Assembly (NCBI GenBank): GCA_022424955.1
Contig: JAKMGK010000028.1
Coordinates: forward strand, 1 to 43,399
Direction: 5' to 3'
Length of the DNA: 43,399 nucleotides
Source of the DNA: Flavobacteriaceae bacterium
GTDB lineage: Bacteria > Bacteroidota > Bacteroidia > Flavobacteriales > Flavobacteriaceae
The position numbers and the translations under genes were made by a program. The notes below the pieces were generated by a model. The model searched no databases. It was not told the DNA's origin and saw nothing but the letters and a program-made list of their open reading frames with translations. Shown here in pieces: positions 35,055 through 43,399 of this stretch; the stretch's first letter is position 1, and each line of letters begins with the position of its first letter.

Positions 35055-35199
35055 AAATGTCTGTTTATTTTTTTTGTTATAAAGTTAAACATTTAAACTG
35101 TAATGACTGTGGAATCCCCAGTCTATTTTAAACAATTGAAAGTTTGAATTAAATAATAATAAAGATAAAATCAATTATATTTAACAAAACATATGCTCC

Positions 35200-36624
35200 A
35201 TGGGCAAACAAATTGGCCTTCTACTAGGTCCTAGCTTCTTTATTCTTTTACAGTTTTTAACCCTTGACGGGCTTTCTTCTCAAGCCGTCACTGTTATCGC
35301 TTTAGCGGCCTGGATGGTTTGCTGGTGGATTACAGAAGCTGTATCAATTTCTGTCACCGCCTTACTCCCATTGGTTGTATTTCCACTCTTTGATATAATG
35401 TCTATGAACGAGGTGGGGGCAAATTATGGGAGTTCGATTGTCTTTCTCTTTTTTGGGGGATTTGTTTTGGCCTTGGCCCTAGAAAAGGTGAATTTACACA
35501 AACGCATTGCGCTTACCATTATCAATAAAACAGGAACCACCCCAAATCGAGTAATTTTAGGGTTTATGATCGCCACTGCTTTTATGAGTATGTGGATTTC
35601 AAATACCGCTAGTACTGTTGTGATGTTGCCCATTGCGCTATCTGTAATCCAACTCTTGGTTCAAAGTGACGGAGTATTTACAAAAAAGGAACGCCATTTT
35701 TCGCTTTCTGTCATGCTAGGAATAGCTTTCTCTGCTAATGCCGGGGGAATTGCCACCGTAATTGGGACACCCCCAAATTCTGTTTTAATCGGGCTTTTAG
35801 AAAATGAATACAATATGGAGATCTCCTTTTTAAAGTGGATGATTATTGGTTTACCCTTCTCTGTCACCATGATTGGAATTATTTATTTTGTTCTCACCCG
35901 CTGGATGTTCCCTAATAAGGGGATTGAATTTGCTTCATCAAATGCTCTTATAGAGAAAAAATTATCTGATTTAGGCCCTACCAGTCCTCAAGAAAAACAT
36001 GTTTTACGCATCTTTACCATTACCGTTTTTCTTTGGGTATTTCGCACCTTAATCAATTCTTTCTCCCCTAGCTTAGGTCTCTCTGACACTATGATTAGTG
36101 TAGGCTGTGCCATAGCGCTATTTTCGATTCCACATCAATTTAAAAAAGGGGTCTTTATTTTAAAATGGGAAGATACCTCTCGCTTAGCCTGGGGGATTTT
36201 AATCCTCTTTGGAGGGGGGTTAGCTTTGGCTAAAGGAATGTCTACTACAGGAATTGTTGCTTTGATTACCGATGGAATTGCAAATGCTAACTTAAATGTA
36301 TTATTCACCGTTTCTCTCTTGATTCTCTTAATGCTCTTTATGACAGAATTGATGAGTAATGTAGCCCTTGTCGCTGTTTTAGCCCCGGTAGTAGCTGGAA
36401 TAGCTATCGGACTAGAAATTCCACTTTTATATTTACTCATCCCAGTCACCATGGCCAGTAGTTGTGCTTTTATGTTGCCTATGGCGACCCCTCCTAATGC
36501 GATTGTTTTTGCCAGTGGCTATGTCAAGGTGGCCCAAATGGCACGGGTAGGGATATTTATCAATCTGATTGCAGTTGCACTGTTGATTTTGATGTATCGT
36601 TTTGTGATACCTTTGGTCTTTTAA
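35200..36624 (+). CDS. DASS/SLC13-family anion:sodium symporter
   Basis: A 474-residue inner-membrane transporter with about 11 hydrophobic segments. The two family SNT-type motifs are present as ISNTASTVVMLP (133-144) and MSNVALVAVLAP (about 386-397, Val in place of Thr), each preceded by a hairpin, and the signature ending MATPPNAIVFASG is complete. Members carry C4-dicarboxylates, citrate or sulfate with sodium; the TPPN and ATPPNA blocks fit a dicarboxylate carrier, but the substrate cannot be proved. Its stop codon directly abuts the end of the convergent ilvA gene. Confidence 0.92.
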   Translation: MGKQIGLLLGPSFFILLQFLTLDGLSSQAVTVIALAAWMVCWWITEAVSISVTALLPLVVFPLFDIMSMNEVGANYGSSIVFLFFGGFVLALALEKVNLHKRIALTIINKTGTTPNRVILGFMIATAFMSMWISNTASTVVMLPIALSVIQLLVQSDGVFTKKERHFSLSVMLGIAFSANAGGIATVIGTPPNSVLIGLLENEYNMEISFLKWMIIGLPFSVTMIGIIYFVLTRWMFPNKGIEFASSNALIEKKLSDLGPTSPQEKHVLRIFTITVFLWVFRTLINSFSPSLGLSDTMISVGCAIALFSIPHQFKKGVFILKWEDTSRLAWGILILFGGGLALAKGMSTTGIVALITDGIANANLNVLFTVSLLILLMLFMTELMSNVALVAVLAPVVAGIAIGLEIPLLYLLIPVTMASSCAFMLPMATPPNAIVFASGYVKVAQMARVGIFINLIAVALLILMYRFVIPLVF

Positions 36625-37872
36625 TCAGACCAAATACTGGAAGAGGTCTGGTTTCTCATTGAGGTAATCTCCATAGAAACCCTTGGCTTTCATACGTTCA
36701 ATCAGGGGACTAAAATCTGCCTCACTTTTAAGTTCGATCCCCACTACTGCAGGGGCATTCACTCGATTATTTTTTTTGGAATATTCAAAAAAAGTAATGT
36801 CATCATTAGGGCCTAGGATTTCGTTGACAAACTCTTTTAAAGCACCTGCACGTTGTGGAAAACGCACAATAAAATAATGTTTTAGTTTGGCGTGTAACAA
36901 CGCTCTTTCTTTTATTTCTGGGGTACGGGTAATATCGTTATTTCCCCCACAAATAATGGTGCCAACACGTTTACCTTTCAACTCATCTTTATATTGCGCT
37001 AAGGCAGCCAAGGAAATAGCCCCAGCCGGCTCAACCACAATTCCCTCTTTGTTGTATAAATCCAGAATTTCTTGACAAATGCGACCTTCTGCAACCGAGA
37101 TGCAATCATCTACTAAGTCCCTACAAATCGAAAAACAAAGGTCTCCTACTCTTTGTACAGCAGCCCCATCGACAAATTTATCAATCTGTTTAAGACGGGT
37201 ATTCACTTTATATTTTAAAGAAGTACCAAGAGAAGGGGCACCAGCAGGTTCTACCCCTATAATTTTTGTCTTGGGAGATTTGGCTTTAAATACCGTCAAA
37301 ATTCCTGAAATCAATCCGCCCCCACCTACAGGAACAAAAAGGTAGTCTAAGGGTTTATCGATTTGGGCCAAAATTTCTAGCGCAATGGTCGCTTGCCCCT
37401 CAATCACCTCTTTATCATCAAAGGGATGAATAAATACGGATTGGAATTCTTGTTGAAAATGTAAGGCCGCTTTGTAGGCGTCATCATAAGTGTCTCCTGC
37501 TAAACAGATTTCAATATGATCCCCACCAAACATGCGGACTTGATCTATCTTTTGTTGAGGGGTGGGAAGAGGCATAAAAACCGTTCCTTTAATCTTTAAC
37601 GCATTACAGGAAAAGGCAAAGCCTTGTGCATGATTTCCAGCGCTAGCACAGACTATTCCTTTTTTCCGCTCTGCTTCGTTAAGGGTAACAATTTTATTAA
37701 AGGCACCTCTAATTTTAAAAGAGCGCACCTGCTGTAAGTCCTCGCGTTTCGCAAAAACTTCTCCTTCTATCGAAGAAGAAAAACGCGCCAAGTGTTGCAT
37801 GGGAGTTACCAGCGCAACCTCCTTCAAACGAGATTGGGCTGCTACTGCACCATCAACACTTGGCCGTTCCAT
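36625..37872 (-). CDS. ilvA: Threonine ammonia-lyase (threonine dehydratase)
   Basis: PLP enzyme converting threonine to 2-oxobutyrate for isoleucine, 415 residues. The PLP lysine lies in SFKIRGAFNK (Lys53), with CASAGNHAQGFAFS, the phosphate-binding VPVGGGGLISG and the C-terminal PLP contact ICGGNNDITR. Residues about 330-415 form a single short ACT-like domain (YFIVRFPQRAGALKEFVNEI), fewer than the two ACT-like domains of E. coli IlvA. This is the short biosynthetic type. It starts 1 base after ilvC and is the last gene of the ilv operon. Confidence 0.95.
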   Translation of the reverse strand: MERPSVDGAVAAQSRLKEVALVTPMQHLARFSSSIEGEVFAKREDLQQVRSFKIRGAFNKIVTLNEAERKKGIVCASAGNHAQGFAFSCNALKIKGTVFMPLPTPQQKIDQVRMFGGDHIEICLAGDTYDDAYKAALHFQQEFQSVFIHPFDDKEVIEGQATIALEILAQIDKPLDYLFVPVGGGGLISGILTVFKAKSPKTKIIGVEPAGAPSLGTSLKYKVNTRLKQIDKFVDGAAVQRVGDLCFSICRDLVDDCISVAEGRICQEILDLYNKEGIVVEPAGAISLAALAQYKDELKGKRVGTIICGGNNDITRTPEIKERALLHAKLKHYFIVRFPQRAGALKEFVNEILGPNDDITFFEYSKKNNRVNAPAVVGIELKSEADFSPLIERMKAKGFYGDYLNEKPDLFQYLV

Positions 37873-37873
37873 A

Positions 37874-39349
37874 CTAGACTATTTTCTTCATCGCAGTCAT
37901 TGAGTCACGTAACTCATATCCAATCATTTCGATTGGGTGAAAACGAATCACTTCGTTGATGTCGATTAATTGTTTGTTATCGACTCCATTCCCCGCTTCA
38001 GGAGCATAAGCTTTCCCGATAACATCTGTGTCAATTCCTTTCATAAAGTCCATTAATAGTGGCTTGCAAGCATGATCAAATAAATAACAACCATATTCTG
38101 CTGTATCAGAAATTACGCGGTTCATTTCAAACAACTTCTTACGTGCGATAGTATTGGCAATTAAGGGAGTTTCATGTAAAGACTCATAGTAAGCAGACTC
38201 TTCTTTAATGCCCGCTGCGACCATGGTATCAAAGGCTAATTCTACCCCTGCACGAACAAAGGCTACCATCAGTACACCGTGATCAAAGTATTCCTGCTCT
38301 GAAATATCAACTGCAGTTGGTGCCGTTTTTTCAAAGGCAGTTTCTCCTGTTGCTGCTCTCCATCCTAAAAGATTTTTATCGTCGTTTGCCCAATCTTCCA
38401 TCATCGTCTTAGAGAAATGACCCGACATGATATCGTCCATGTGCTTGTGGAATAAAGGTTCCATGATTTCCTTCAACTGCTCTGACAATTCAAAGGCTTT
38501 TATTTTAGCAGGATTAGACAATCGATCCATCATGTTAGTAATTCCACCGTGCTTTAAAGCTTCGGTAATGGTTTCCCAACCGTATTGTATTAGTTTGGCT
38601 GCGTAAGCAGGTTCAATCCCTTTTTCCACCATTCTATCAAAACATAAAATAGATCCTGTTTGTAGCACCCCACATAAAATGGTTTGCTCTCCCATTAAAT
38701 CTGATTTTACCTCTGCCACAAAAGAAGATTCTAAAACACCTGCACGGTGACCTCCAGTTCCTACAGCATAAGCTTTTGCTTGATCTAAACCATAGCCTTG
38801 AGGGTCATTTTCTGGGTGTACAGCAATTAAGGTAGGTACCCCAAAACCTCTTTTATATTCTTCACGCACTTCAGATCCTGGGCACTTAGGTGCCACCATG
38901 ATTACTGTTAAGTCTTCGCGAACTTGTGTTCCTTCTTCAACGATATTAAACCCGTGAGAATAAGATAAAGTGGCTCCCTTTTTCATTAAAGGCATCACTG
39001 CATTAACCACAGAAGTGTGGTTTTTATCTGGCGTAAGGTTGATCACAACATCAGCAGTAGGGATCATATCTTCATAACTTCCCACCGCAAAATTGTTGTC
39101 TGAAGCATTTTGAAAAGAGGCTCTTTTTTGATCGATGGCACTTTGACGTAATGCATATGAAATGTCTAAACCTGAATCACGCATGTTTAAACCTTGGTTC
39201 AACCCTTGAGCTCCACACCCCACAATAACGATTTTCTTCCCTTCTAGTGCTTTGATTCCATCGTTGAATTCTGAAGCATCCATAAAGCGACATTGTCCTA
39301 GTTGCTCTAGTTGATCGCGTAATGATAGTTGATTAAAATAATTTGCCAT
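37874..39349 (-). CDS. ilvC: Ketol-acid reductoisomerase (class II)
   Basis: NADPH- and Mg-dependent enzyme that converts acetolactate or acetohydroxybutyrate to the dihydroxy acids. At 491 residues it is the long class II form, equal in length to E. coli IlvC, and not the ~330-residue class I common in many bacteria. The Rossmann loop is [15 protein letters not shown] (41-55), and the C-terminal half carries the duplicated knotted domain with [11 protein letters not shown] and the metal-binding Glu/Asp region. It lies between ilvN (10-base gap) and ilvA (1-base gap). Confidence 0.97.
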   Translation of the reverse strand: MANYFNQLSLRDQLEQLGQCRFMDASEFNDGIKALEGKKIVIVGCGAQGLNQGLNMRDSGLDISYALRQSAIDQKRASFQNASDNNFAVGSYEDMIPTADVVINLTPDKNHTSVVNAVMPLMKKGATLSYSHGFNIVEEGTQVREDLTVIMVAPKCPGSEVREEYKRGFGVPTLIAVHPENDPQGYGLDQAKAYAVGTGGHRAGVLESSFVAEVKSDLMGEQTILCGVLQTGSILCFDRMVEKGIEPAYAAKLIQYGWETITEALKHGGITNMMDRLSNPAKIKAFELSEQLKEIMEPLFHKHMDDIMSGHFSKTMMEDWANDDKNLLGWRAATGETAFEKTAPTAVDISEQEYFDHGVLMVAFVRAGVELAFDTMVAAGIKEESAYYESLHETPLIANTIARKKLFEMNRVISDTAEYGCYLFDHACKPLLMDFMKGIDTDVIGKAYAPEAGNGVDNKQLIDINEVIRFHPIEMIGYELRDSMTAMKKIV

Positions 39350-39359
39350 TGTGTTTAGT

Positions 39360-39899
39360 TTAGTCGTTGTTTTGGTTGTTAAAATTATTCAATATTTCTG
39401 AAATGCCCATAGGCGCTTTTGTTACGGAAATTCTTCCTGAGCGAACAAACTGTAGCAAACCATAAGGGGCTAAATCTTCGCGTAGCTTTTCTGTCTCGTG
39501 ACGGAAGCCTGTTTTTTCAATTACAAAAAACTCAGGAGAGACTGTCACGATATTCGCATGACTGTCTTTGATGATGTTTTGAATTTGACGTTCTTCAAAT
39601 AAGTAGCTAGATTTAACTTTATATAGTGCAGACTCTTGAAAGATGGTCTCTTCATCGGTGTGATAAAAAGCCCTAATAACATCTATTTGCTTTTCAATCT
39701 GTTGTACCAGTTTGATGATTTTATCTTCGGTCACTTTCACGACGATCACAAATCTAAAAACATTTGGAATCTCAGATTGAGAAGTGGAAAAGCTCAGTAA
39801 ATTTATATGTCGCTTTAAAAAAATGGCCGAGACACGGTTGAGCAAGCCAACATTATTTTCTGAATAAATCGATATGGTATAGCGGTTAATATTACTCAT
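39360..39899 (-). CDS. ilvN: Acetolactate synthase small (regulatory) subunit
   Basis: A 179-residue regulatory subunit. Residues about 5-80 form the valine-binding ACT domain ([20 protein letters not shown]), followed by the C-terminal ALS-type domain (about 85-165) with the KVSPEF-like [14 protein letters not shown] and [14 protein letters not shown]-like [15 protein letters not shown]. It gives IlvB its full activity and valine feedback. The start overlaps the ilvB stop by one base (TAATG), so the two subunits are made in coupled fashion. Confidence 0.94.
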   Translation of the reverse strand: MSNINRYTISIYSENNVGLLNRVSAIFLKRHINLLSFSTSQSEIPNVFRFVIVVKVTEDKIIKLVQQIEKQIDVIRAFYHTDEETIFQESALYKVKSSYLFEERQIQNIIKDSHANIVTVSPEFFVIEKTGFRHETEKLREDLAPYGLLQFVRSGRISVTKAPMGISEILNNFNNQNND

Positions 39900-41602
39900 T
39901 ATTGTAGTCTTATATCTGAAACTGATGCTCCTGTGGGGATCATCGGGAATACATTATCTTCTTTTTCAACGCAAACTTCTAAAAAGTAAGGCTTGTCTGA
40001 AGCAATCATCTCACTAACAGCTTGATCGAGTTCTTCTCTTTTTGTCACACGCTTTGCGTCGATATGATAGCCTTTTGCAATGGTCACAAAATCTGGATTA
40101 GTCATTTCTGTAGAAGCATAACGCTTGTCAAAAAACAATTGTTGCCATTGACGCACCATTCCTAAATAATCATTGTTTAAAACGACAATTTTAACCGCCG
40201 TTCCCGTTTGGAAAATAGTCCCTAACTCTTGAATGGTCATTTGATATCCCCCATCACCGATTACAGCGACTACATGGCGATCTTGCGCTCCCATTTTAGC
40301 ACCGATTGCTGCAGGTAAGGCAAAGCCCATTGTTCCTAAACCTCCAGAGGTAACATTACTCTTAGTGCGGATAAACTCAGCATAACGGCAAGCAACCATT
40401 TGGTGTTGGCCTACATCTGTTACAATAACGGCATCTCCACCAGTGTGTTTATTGATTGAAGCAATGGCTTCACCCATGGTCAAGCCTTCTTTAGTGGGTT
40501 GAATATCCCCTTTAATTACTTTATCAAACTCCGTCTCCATATGGGCAGCGAATTGCGCTTTCCAGTCGGTGAGTTCTTTGTGTTCCACCAAGGGGGTTAA
40601 GGCAGATAAACTCTTTTTACAATCTCCTAAAACAGGATAATGCGCATGTACATTTTTACTTATTTCAGCAGGATCGATTTCAAGGTGCACTACTTGTGCT
40701 TGTTTTGCATAAGTCGCTAAATTCCCTGTTACCCGGTCGTCAAAACGCATTCCAATGGCAATTAAAACGTCACATTCATTAGTCAATAAATTAGGTCCAT
40801 AATTCCCGTGCATCCCTACCATTCCCATGTTTAATGGGTGTTTTGTTGGCAATGCCGAAAGACCTAAAATGGTCCAAACAGCGGGAATCCCAGTACTTTC
40901 AACAAAGTTCTTAAACTCCTCTTCGGCTTCGCCCAAAATAACTCCTTGCCCCCATACAATCATGGGTTTTTTTGCAGCATTGATGGCTTTAGCGGCCGCT
41001 TCAACTTGGTTTAATTGAAGTTGCGGTATGGGTTGGTAAGAACGCACCCCTTTGCATTTCTCATAAGAGAAATCAAACATTTCAAATTGTGCGTCTTTGG
41101 TAATATCAATTAACACAGGACCTGGACGTCCAGAACGTGCGATATAAAAAGCTTTAGCCATGATCTCTGGAATCTCACTAGCTTTTGTTATTTGGTAATT
41201 CCATTTTGTTACTGGTGTAGAAATCCCAATGATATCTGTTTCTTGGAAAGCATCTGAACCCAATAAATGCGAGGCAACTTGACCTGTGATACAAACCATT
41301 GGCGTGGAATCGATTTGTGCATCAGCAATACCAGTCACTAGGTTTGTCGCCCCAGGTCCAGAGGTAGCGATGGCCACCCCTACTTTTCCAGATGTACGAG
41401 CAAAACCTTGGGCGGCATGCGTTGCTCCTTGTTCATGGCGGGTTAAAACATGACGCAATTGATCGCTAAACTTATACAACTCATCATAGATGGGCATAAT
41501 GGCTCCACCGGGGTAACCATAGATTAAGTCAGCTCCTTCAGCTAATAAGCATCGAATAACGGCTTCTGCCCCTGAAATATGTAAGGGAGGTTGTTTTTCC
41601 AT
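39899..41602 (-). CDS. ilvB: Acetolactate synthase large (catalytic) subunit
   Basis: ThDP- and FAD-dependent acetohydroxyacid synthase, 567 residues, making acetolactate for valine/leucine and acetohydroxybutyrate for isoleucine. It has YGYPGGAIMPIYDEL (28-42), the catalytic Glu57 in TRHEQGATHAAQGFAR, ATSGPGATNLVTGIADAQID, and the ThDP/Mg motif GDGGYQMTIQELGT starting near residue 449 and ending in VVLNND. The C-terminal MIPTGASVSDIRLQ is a usual form. It lies 4 bases after ilvD. Confidence 0.97.
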   Translation of the reverse strand: MEKQPPLHISGAEAVIRCLLAEGADLIYGYPGGAIMPIYDELYKFSDQLRHVLTRHEQGATHAAQGFARTSGKVGVAIATSGPGATNLVTGIADAQIDSTPMVCITGQVASHLLGSDAFQETDIIGISTPVTKWNYQITKASEIPEIMAKAFYIARSGRPGPVLIDITKDAQFEMFDFSYEKCKGVRSYQPIPQLQLNQVEAAAKAINAAKKPMIVWGQGVILGEAEEEFKNFVESTGIPAVWTILGLSALPTKHPLNMGMVGMHGNYGPNLLTNECDVLIAIGMRFDDRVTGNLATYAKQAQVVHLEIDPAEISKNVHAHYPVLGDCKKSLSALTPLVEHKELTDWKAQFAAHMETEFDKVIKGDIQPTKEGLTMGEAIASINKHTGGDAVIVTDVGQHQMVACRYAEFIRTKSNVTSGGLGTMGFALPAAIGAKMGAQDRHVVAVIGDGGYQMTIQELGTIFQTGTAVKIVVLNNDYLGMVRQWQQLFFDKRYASTEMTNPDFVTIAKGYHIDAKRVTKREELDQAVSEMIASDKPYFLEVCVEKEDNVFPMIPTGASVSDIRLQ

Positions 41603-41606
41603 AATA

Positions 41607-43280
41607 TTATTCGTCTGTCACACAACCTTCAGAGGCAGTGGAAACATTTTTGATGTATTTATAAAGTACTCCGCTTGAGAATTTTAAATCAGGGGCTTGC
41701 CAATTGGCTTTACGTTGGCTTAATTCTGCTTCGCTTAAATGTACTTCCAGGGTATTTTTTTCTGCGTTTATTTCAATGATATCACCATCTTCGACTAAGG
41801 CAATAGTTCCCCCAGCTTGCGCTTCAGGCACAATATGTCCTACAACAAAGCCATGGGTACCCCCAGAGAAACGACCATCGGTTATAAGTGCAACATCATT
41901 TCCAAGGCCAACTCCCATAATAGCGGCAGTAGGCTTCAACATTTCTGGCATTCCAGGTCCGCCTTTAGGTCCTTCATAACGAATGACAACAACCTCGCCT
42001 TTTTGTACTAGTCCATTTCTTATACCGTCGTTTGCGGCATATTCTCCGTTAAAAACACGGGCTGGACCTTTGAATAAGAGGCCTTCTTTCCCCGTGATTT
42101 TTGCCACTGACCCACCTTCTGCTAGGTTTCCTTTCAAGATTCGGATATGTCCTGTTTCCTTGATTGGATTCGCAACTGGACGAATAATGTCTTGTCCTTC
42201 TTTTAATGAATTAACTTCTGCTAGATTCTCTGCAAGGGTCTTTCCAGTAACGGTTAAACAATCTCCATGCAACATACCTTCTTCAAGCATAAACTTTAAT
42301 ACTGCAGGAACACCACCAACATTATGTAAGTCTTCCATGAGGTATTTTCCGCTGGGCTTTAAATCCGCAAGAAAAGGTGTCTTATCCATAATGGCTTGGA
42401 AATCGTCTATGGTAAATTCGATTTCGGCCGCTTTAGCAATGGCTAAAAAGTGTAAGACGGCATTGGTAGAGCCTCCTAAAACTGCGATCAAACGAATAGC
42501 GTTTTCAAGCGATTTTCTGGTTACGATATCTTTGGGCTTGAGGTCTTGCTCCACCAAATGGCGCAAAGCACTTCCTACTCGTTCACATTCTGCTTTTTTA
42601 TTTGGACTAACGGCTGGGTTAGAAGAGTTATAGGGCAAGGCCATTCCTAGCGCTTCAATTGCCGAAGCCATGGTATTAGCGGTGTACATTCCACCACACG
42701 CTCCGGCACCTGGGCAGGCATTTCTCACTACTTCTTTATATTCTTTCTCGTCGATTGTACCCGCTACTTTTTCTCCCCAAGCCTCAAAAGCCGAAACAAC
42801 ATCTAACTTTTTATCCTTGTGGCATCCTGGAGCAATGGTTCCCCCGTAAACTAAAATACTAGGTCGATTTAAACGCAACATGGCCATCAAGGCTCCCGGC
42901 ATATTTTTATCACAACCCACTACTGTAACCAAACCATCATAAGACATGGCTTGAACAACCATTTCCACTGAATCTGCAATCACATCTCGAGAAGGCAATG
43001 AAAAACGCATTCCTGGGGTTCCCATTGAAATCCCGTCACTTACCCCAATGGTGTTAAAAATAAGCCCAACTAAATCGGCCGCTTGTACCCCTTTTTTAAT
43101 ATCGACCGATAGATCGTTTAAGTGCATATTACAAGGGTTGCCTTCATAGCCTGTACTAGCGATTCCTATCAAGGGCTTTTTAAAGTCTTCATCGGTTAAA
43201 CCAATGGCATGCAACATTGCTTGTGCTGCTGGCTGAGTGGGGTCTTGTGTAACCGCTTTACTGTATTTGTTCAATTCCAT
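41607..43280 (-). CDS. ilvD: Dihydroxy-acid dehydratase
   Basis: Iron-sulfur dehydratase forming ketoisovalerate and 3-methyl-2-oxopentanoate. I use the ATG at 43280 ([10 protein letters not shown], 557 residues); an ATG five codons upstream (43295) is in frame but adds MTLYF, which is not conserved as far as I know. Three cluster cysteines are seen: Cys50 (GNPCNMH), Cys123 ([11 protein letters not shown]) and Cys195 ([14 protein letters not shown]), with the conserved C-terminal [16 protein letters not shown] and PEA blocks. It is the first gene of the ilvD-ilvB-ilvN-ilvC-ilvA operon. The product ketoisovalerate also feeds leuA and panB in this window. Confidence 0.96.
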   Translation of the reverse strand: MELNKYSKAVTQDPTQPAAQAMLHAIGLTDEDFKKPLIGIASTGYEGNPCNMHLNDLSVDIKKGVQAADLVGLIFNTIGVSDGISMGTPGMRFSLPSRDVIADSVEMVVQAMSYDGLVTVVGCDKNMPGALMAMLRLNRPSILVYGGTIAPGCHKDKKLDVVSAFEAWGEKVAGTIDEKEYKEVVRNACPGAGACGGMYTANTMASAIEALGMALPYNSSNPAVSPNKKAECERVGSALRHLVEQDLKPKDIVTRKSLENAIRLIAVLGGSTNAVLHFLAIAKAAEIEFTIDDFQAIMDKTPFLADLKPSGKYLMEDLHNVGGVPAVLKFMLEEGMLHGDCLTVTGKTLAENLAEVNSLKEGQDIIRPVANPIKETGHIRILKGNLAEGGSVAKITGKEGLLFKGPARVFNGEYAANDGIRNGLVQKGEVVVIRYEGPKGGPGMPEMLKPTAAIMGVGLGNDVALITDGRFSGGTHGFVVGHIVPEAQAGGTIALVEDGDIIEINAEKNTLEVHLSEAELSQRKANWQAPDLKFSSGVLYKYIKNVSTASEGCVTDE

Positions 43281-43399
43281 GAAATATAATGTCATACGAA
43301 ATTAAAATCCTTTAAAATGAAGTTGGCTTTAAAAGATTTTTTGCCCTTATGTCTAAAGGTCTAACTATATATTTAAATTATTTAATATCAGTTATTTAT
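43281..43399 (-). promoter_or_regulatory. Upstream region of the ilv operon
   Basis: The 119 bases before ilvD (minus strand) should hold the operon promoter. The best -7 match is TAATTTCG, about 25 bases before the ATG at 43280, with one mismatch and no clear TTG. A small palindrome CCTTTAGACATAAGG lies near 43344-43358. No leader peptide rich in Ile, Leu or Val is visible, and the window ends here. Confidence 0.25.

Noticed and set aside
36135-36452. 105-codon open frame opposite the DASS transporter
   Set aside because: It lies fully inside a well-supported gene on the other strand and shows no motif; an antisense shadow of a hydrophobic reading frame.
41983-42633. 216-codon open frame opposite ilvD
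   Set aside because: The long frame is antisense to a conserved enzyme, with low-complexity Ser/Pro/Phe content typical of shadow frames.
1-43399. CRISPR arrays, prophage, insertion sequences, tRNA or rRNA genes
   Set aside because: No repeated spaced arrays, transposase or integrase motifs, or cloverleaf-type sequences were seen anywhere in the window.

Overview
This window looks like a stretch of core chromosome from a marine-type member of the Flavobacteriaceae (Bacteroidota). The sequence is AT-rich, with an outer-membrane TonB-dependent receptor of the Bacteroidota type, a short monofunctional MenE, an ABC-F EttA beside a ~60-residue membrane protein known from Flavobacteriia, and several upstream elements that fit the Bacteroidota promoter consensus (TTG, 17-23 bases, TAnnTTTG). 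There is no insertion sequence, prophage, CRISPR array, tRNA or rRNA that I can see.

Layout. 1-4.7 kb: a TonB-dependent receptor (+), a bidirectional terminator, a small membrane protein (-), then fumC and a GNAT acetyltransferase overlapping (+). 4.7-9.9 kb (-): a probable five-gene operon: small membrane protein, ettA, MscS channel, flavin monooxygenase, alpha/beta hydrolase. 10.1-11.7 kb (+): carboxyltransferase subunit of a methylcrotonyl-CoA-type carboxylase. 11.7-20.3 kb (-): a menaquinone cluster in the order menI, menF, menD, menB, SPOR-like membrane protein, menA, menC, CPBP protease, menE; menH is not present. 20.3-20.65 kb: non-coding, with a REP-like inverted repeat and the dnaK terminator. 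20.65-22.6 kb (-): dnaK. 22.7-24.2 kb (+): panB and an RluA-type pseudouridine synthase. 24.2-25.8 kb (-): a 523-residue helical-repeat protein. 25.9-31.7 kb (+): the leucine operon leuA, leuC, leuD, a second leuA/cimA-type synthase with a TTG start, and leuB, closed by a terminator. 31.7-33.1 kb: an orphan ORF behind a consensus promoter, a small membrane protein, and an SGNH lipoprotein (-). 33.1-33.45 kb: a decayed outer-membrane protein gene. 33.45-36.6 kb: gapN (-) and a DASS/SLC13 transporter (+), divergent. 36.6-43.3 kb (-): the isoleucine/valine operon ilvD, ilvB, ilvN, ilvC, ilvA.

How the genes work together. The ilv and leu operons together supply valine, isoleucine and leucine; ketoisovalerate from IlvD feeds both LeuA and PanB (pantothenate/CoA). 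The men cluster takes chorismate to menaquinone, the respiratory quinone of this group. FumC belongs to the TCA cycle, and GapN would make NADPH from glyceraldehyde-3-phosphate. Gene packing is very tight: five of six convergent gene pairs overlap or abut at their 3' ends. I see no clear new multi-gene defence or mobile system. The best leads are the passenger genes inside the men operon, the dnaK-panB control region, the promoter-bearing orphan ORF after leuB, and the small hidden genes and gene remnant.
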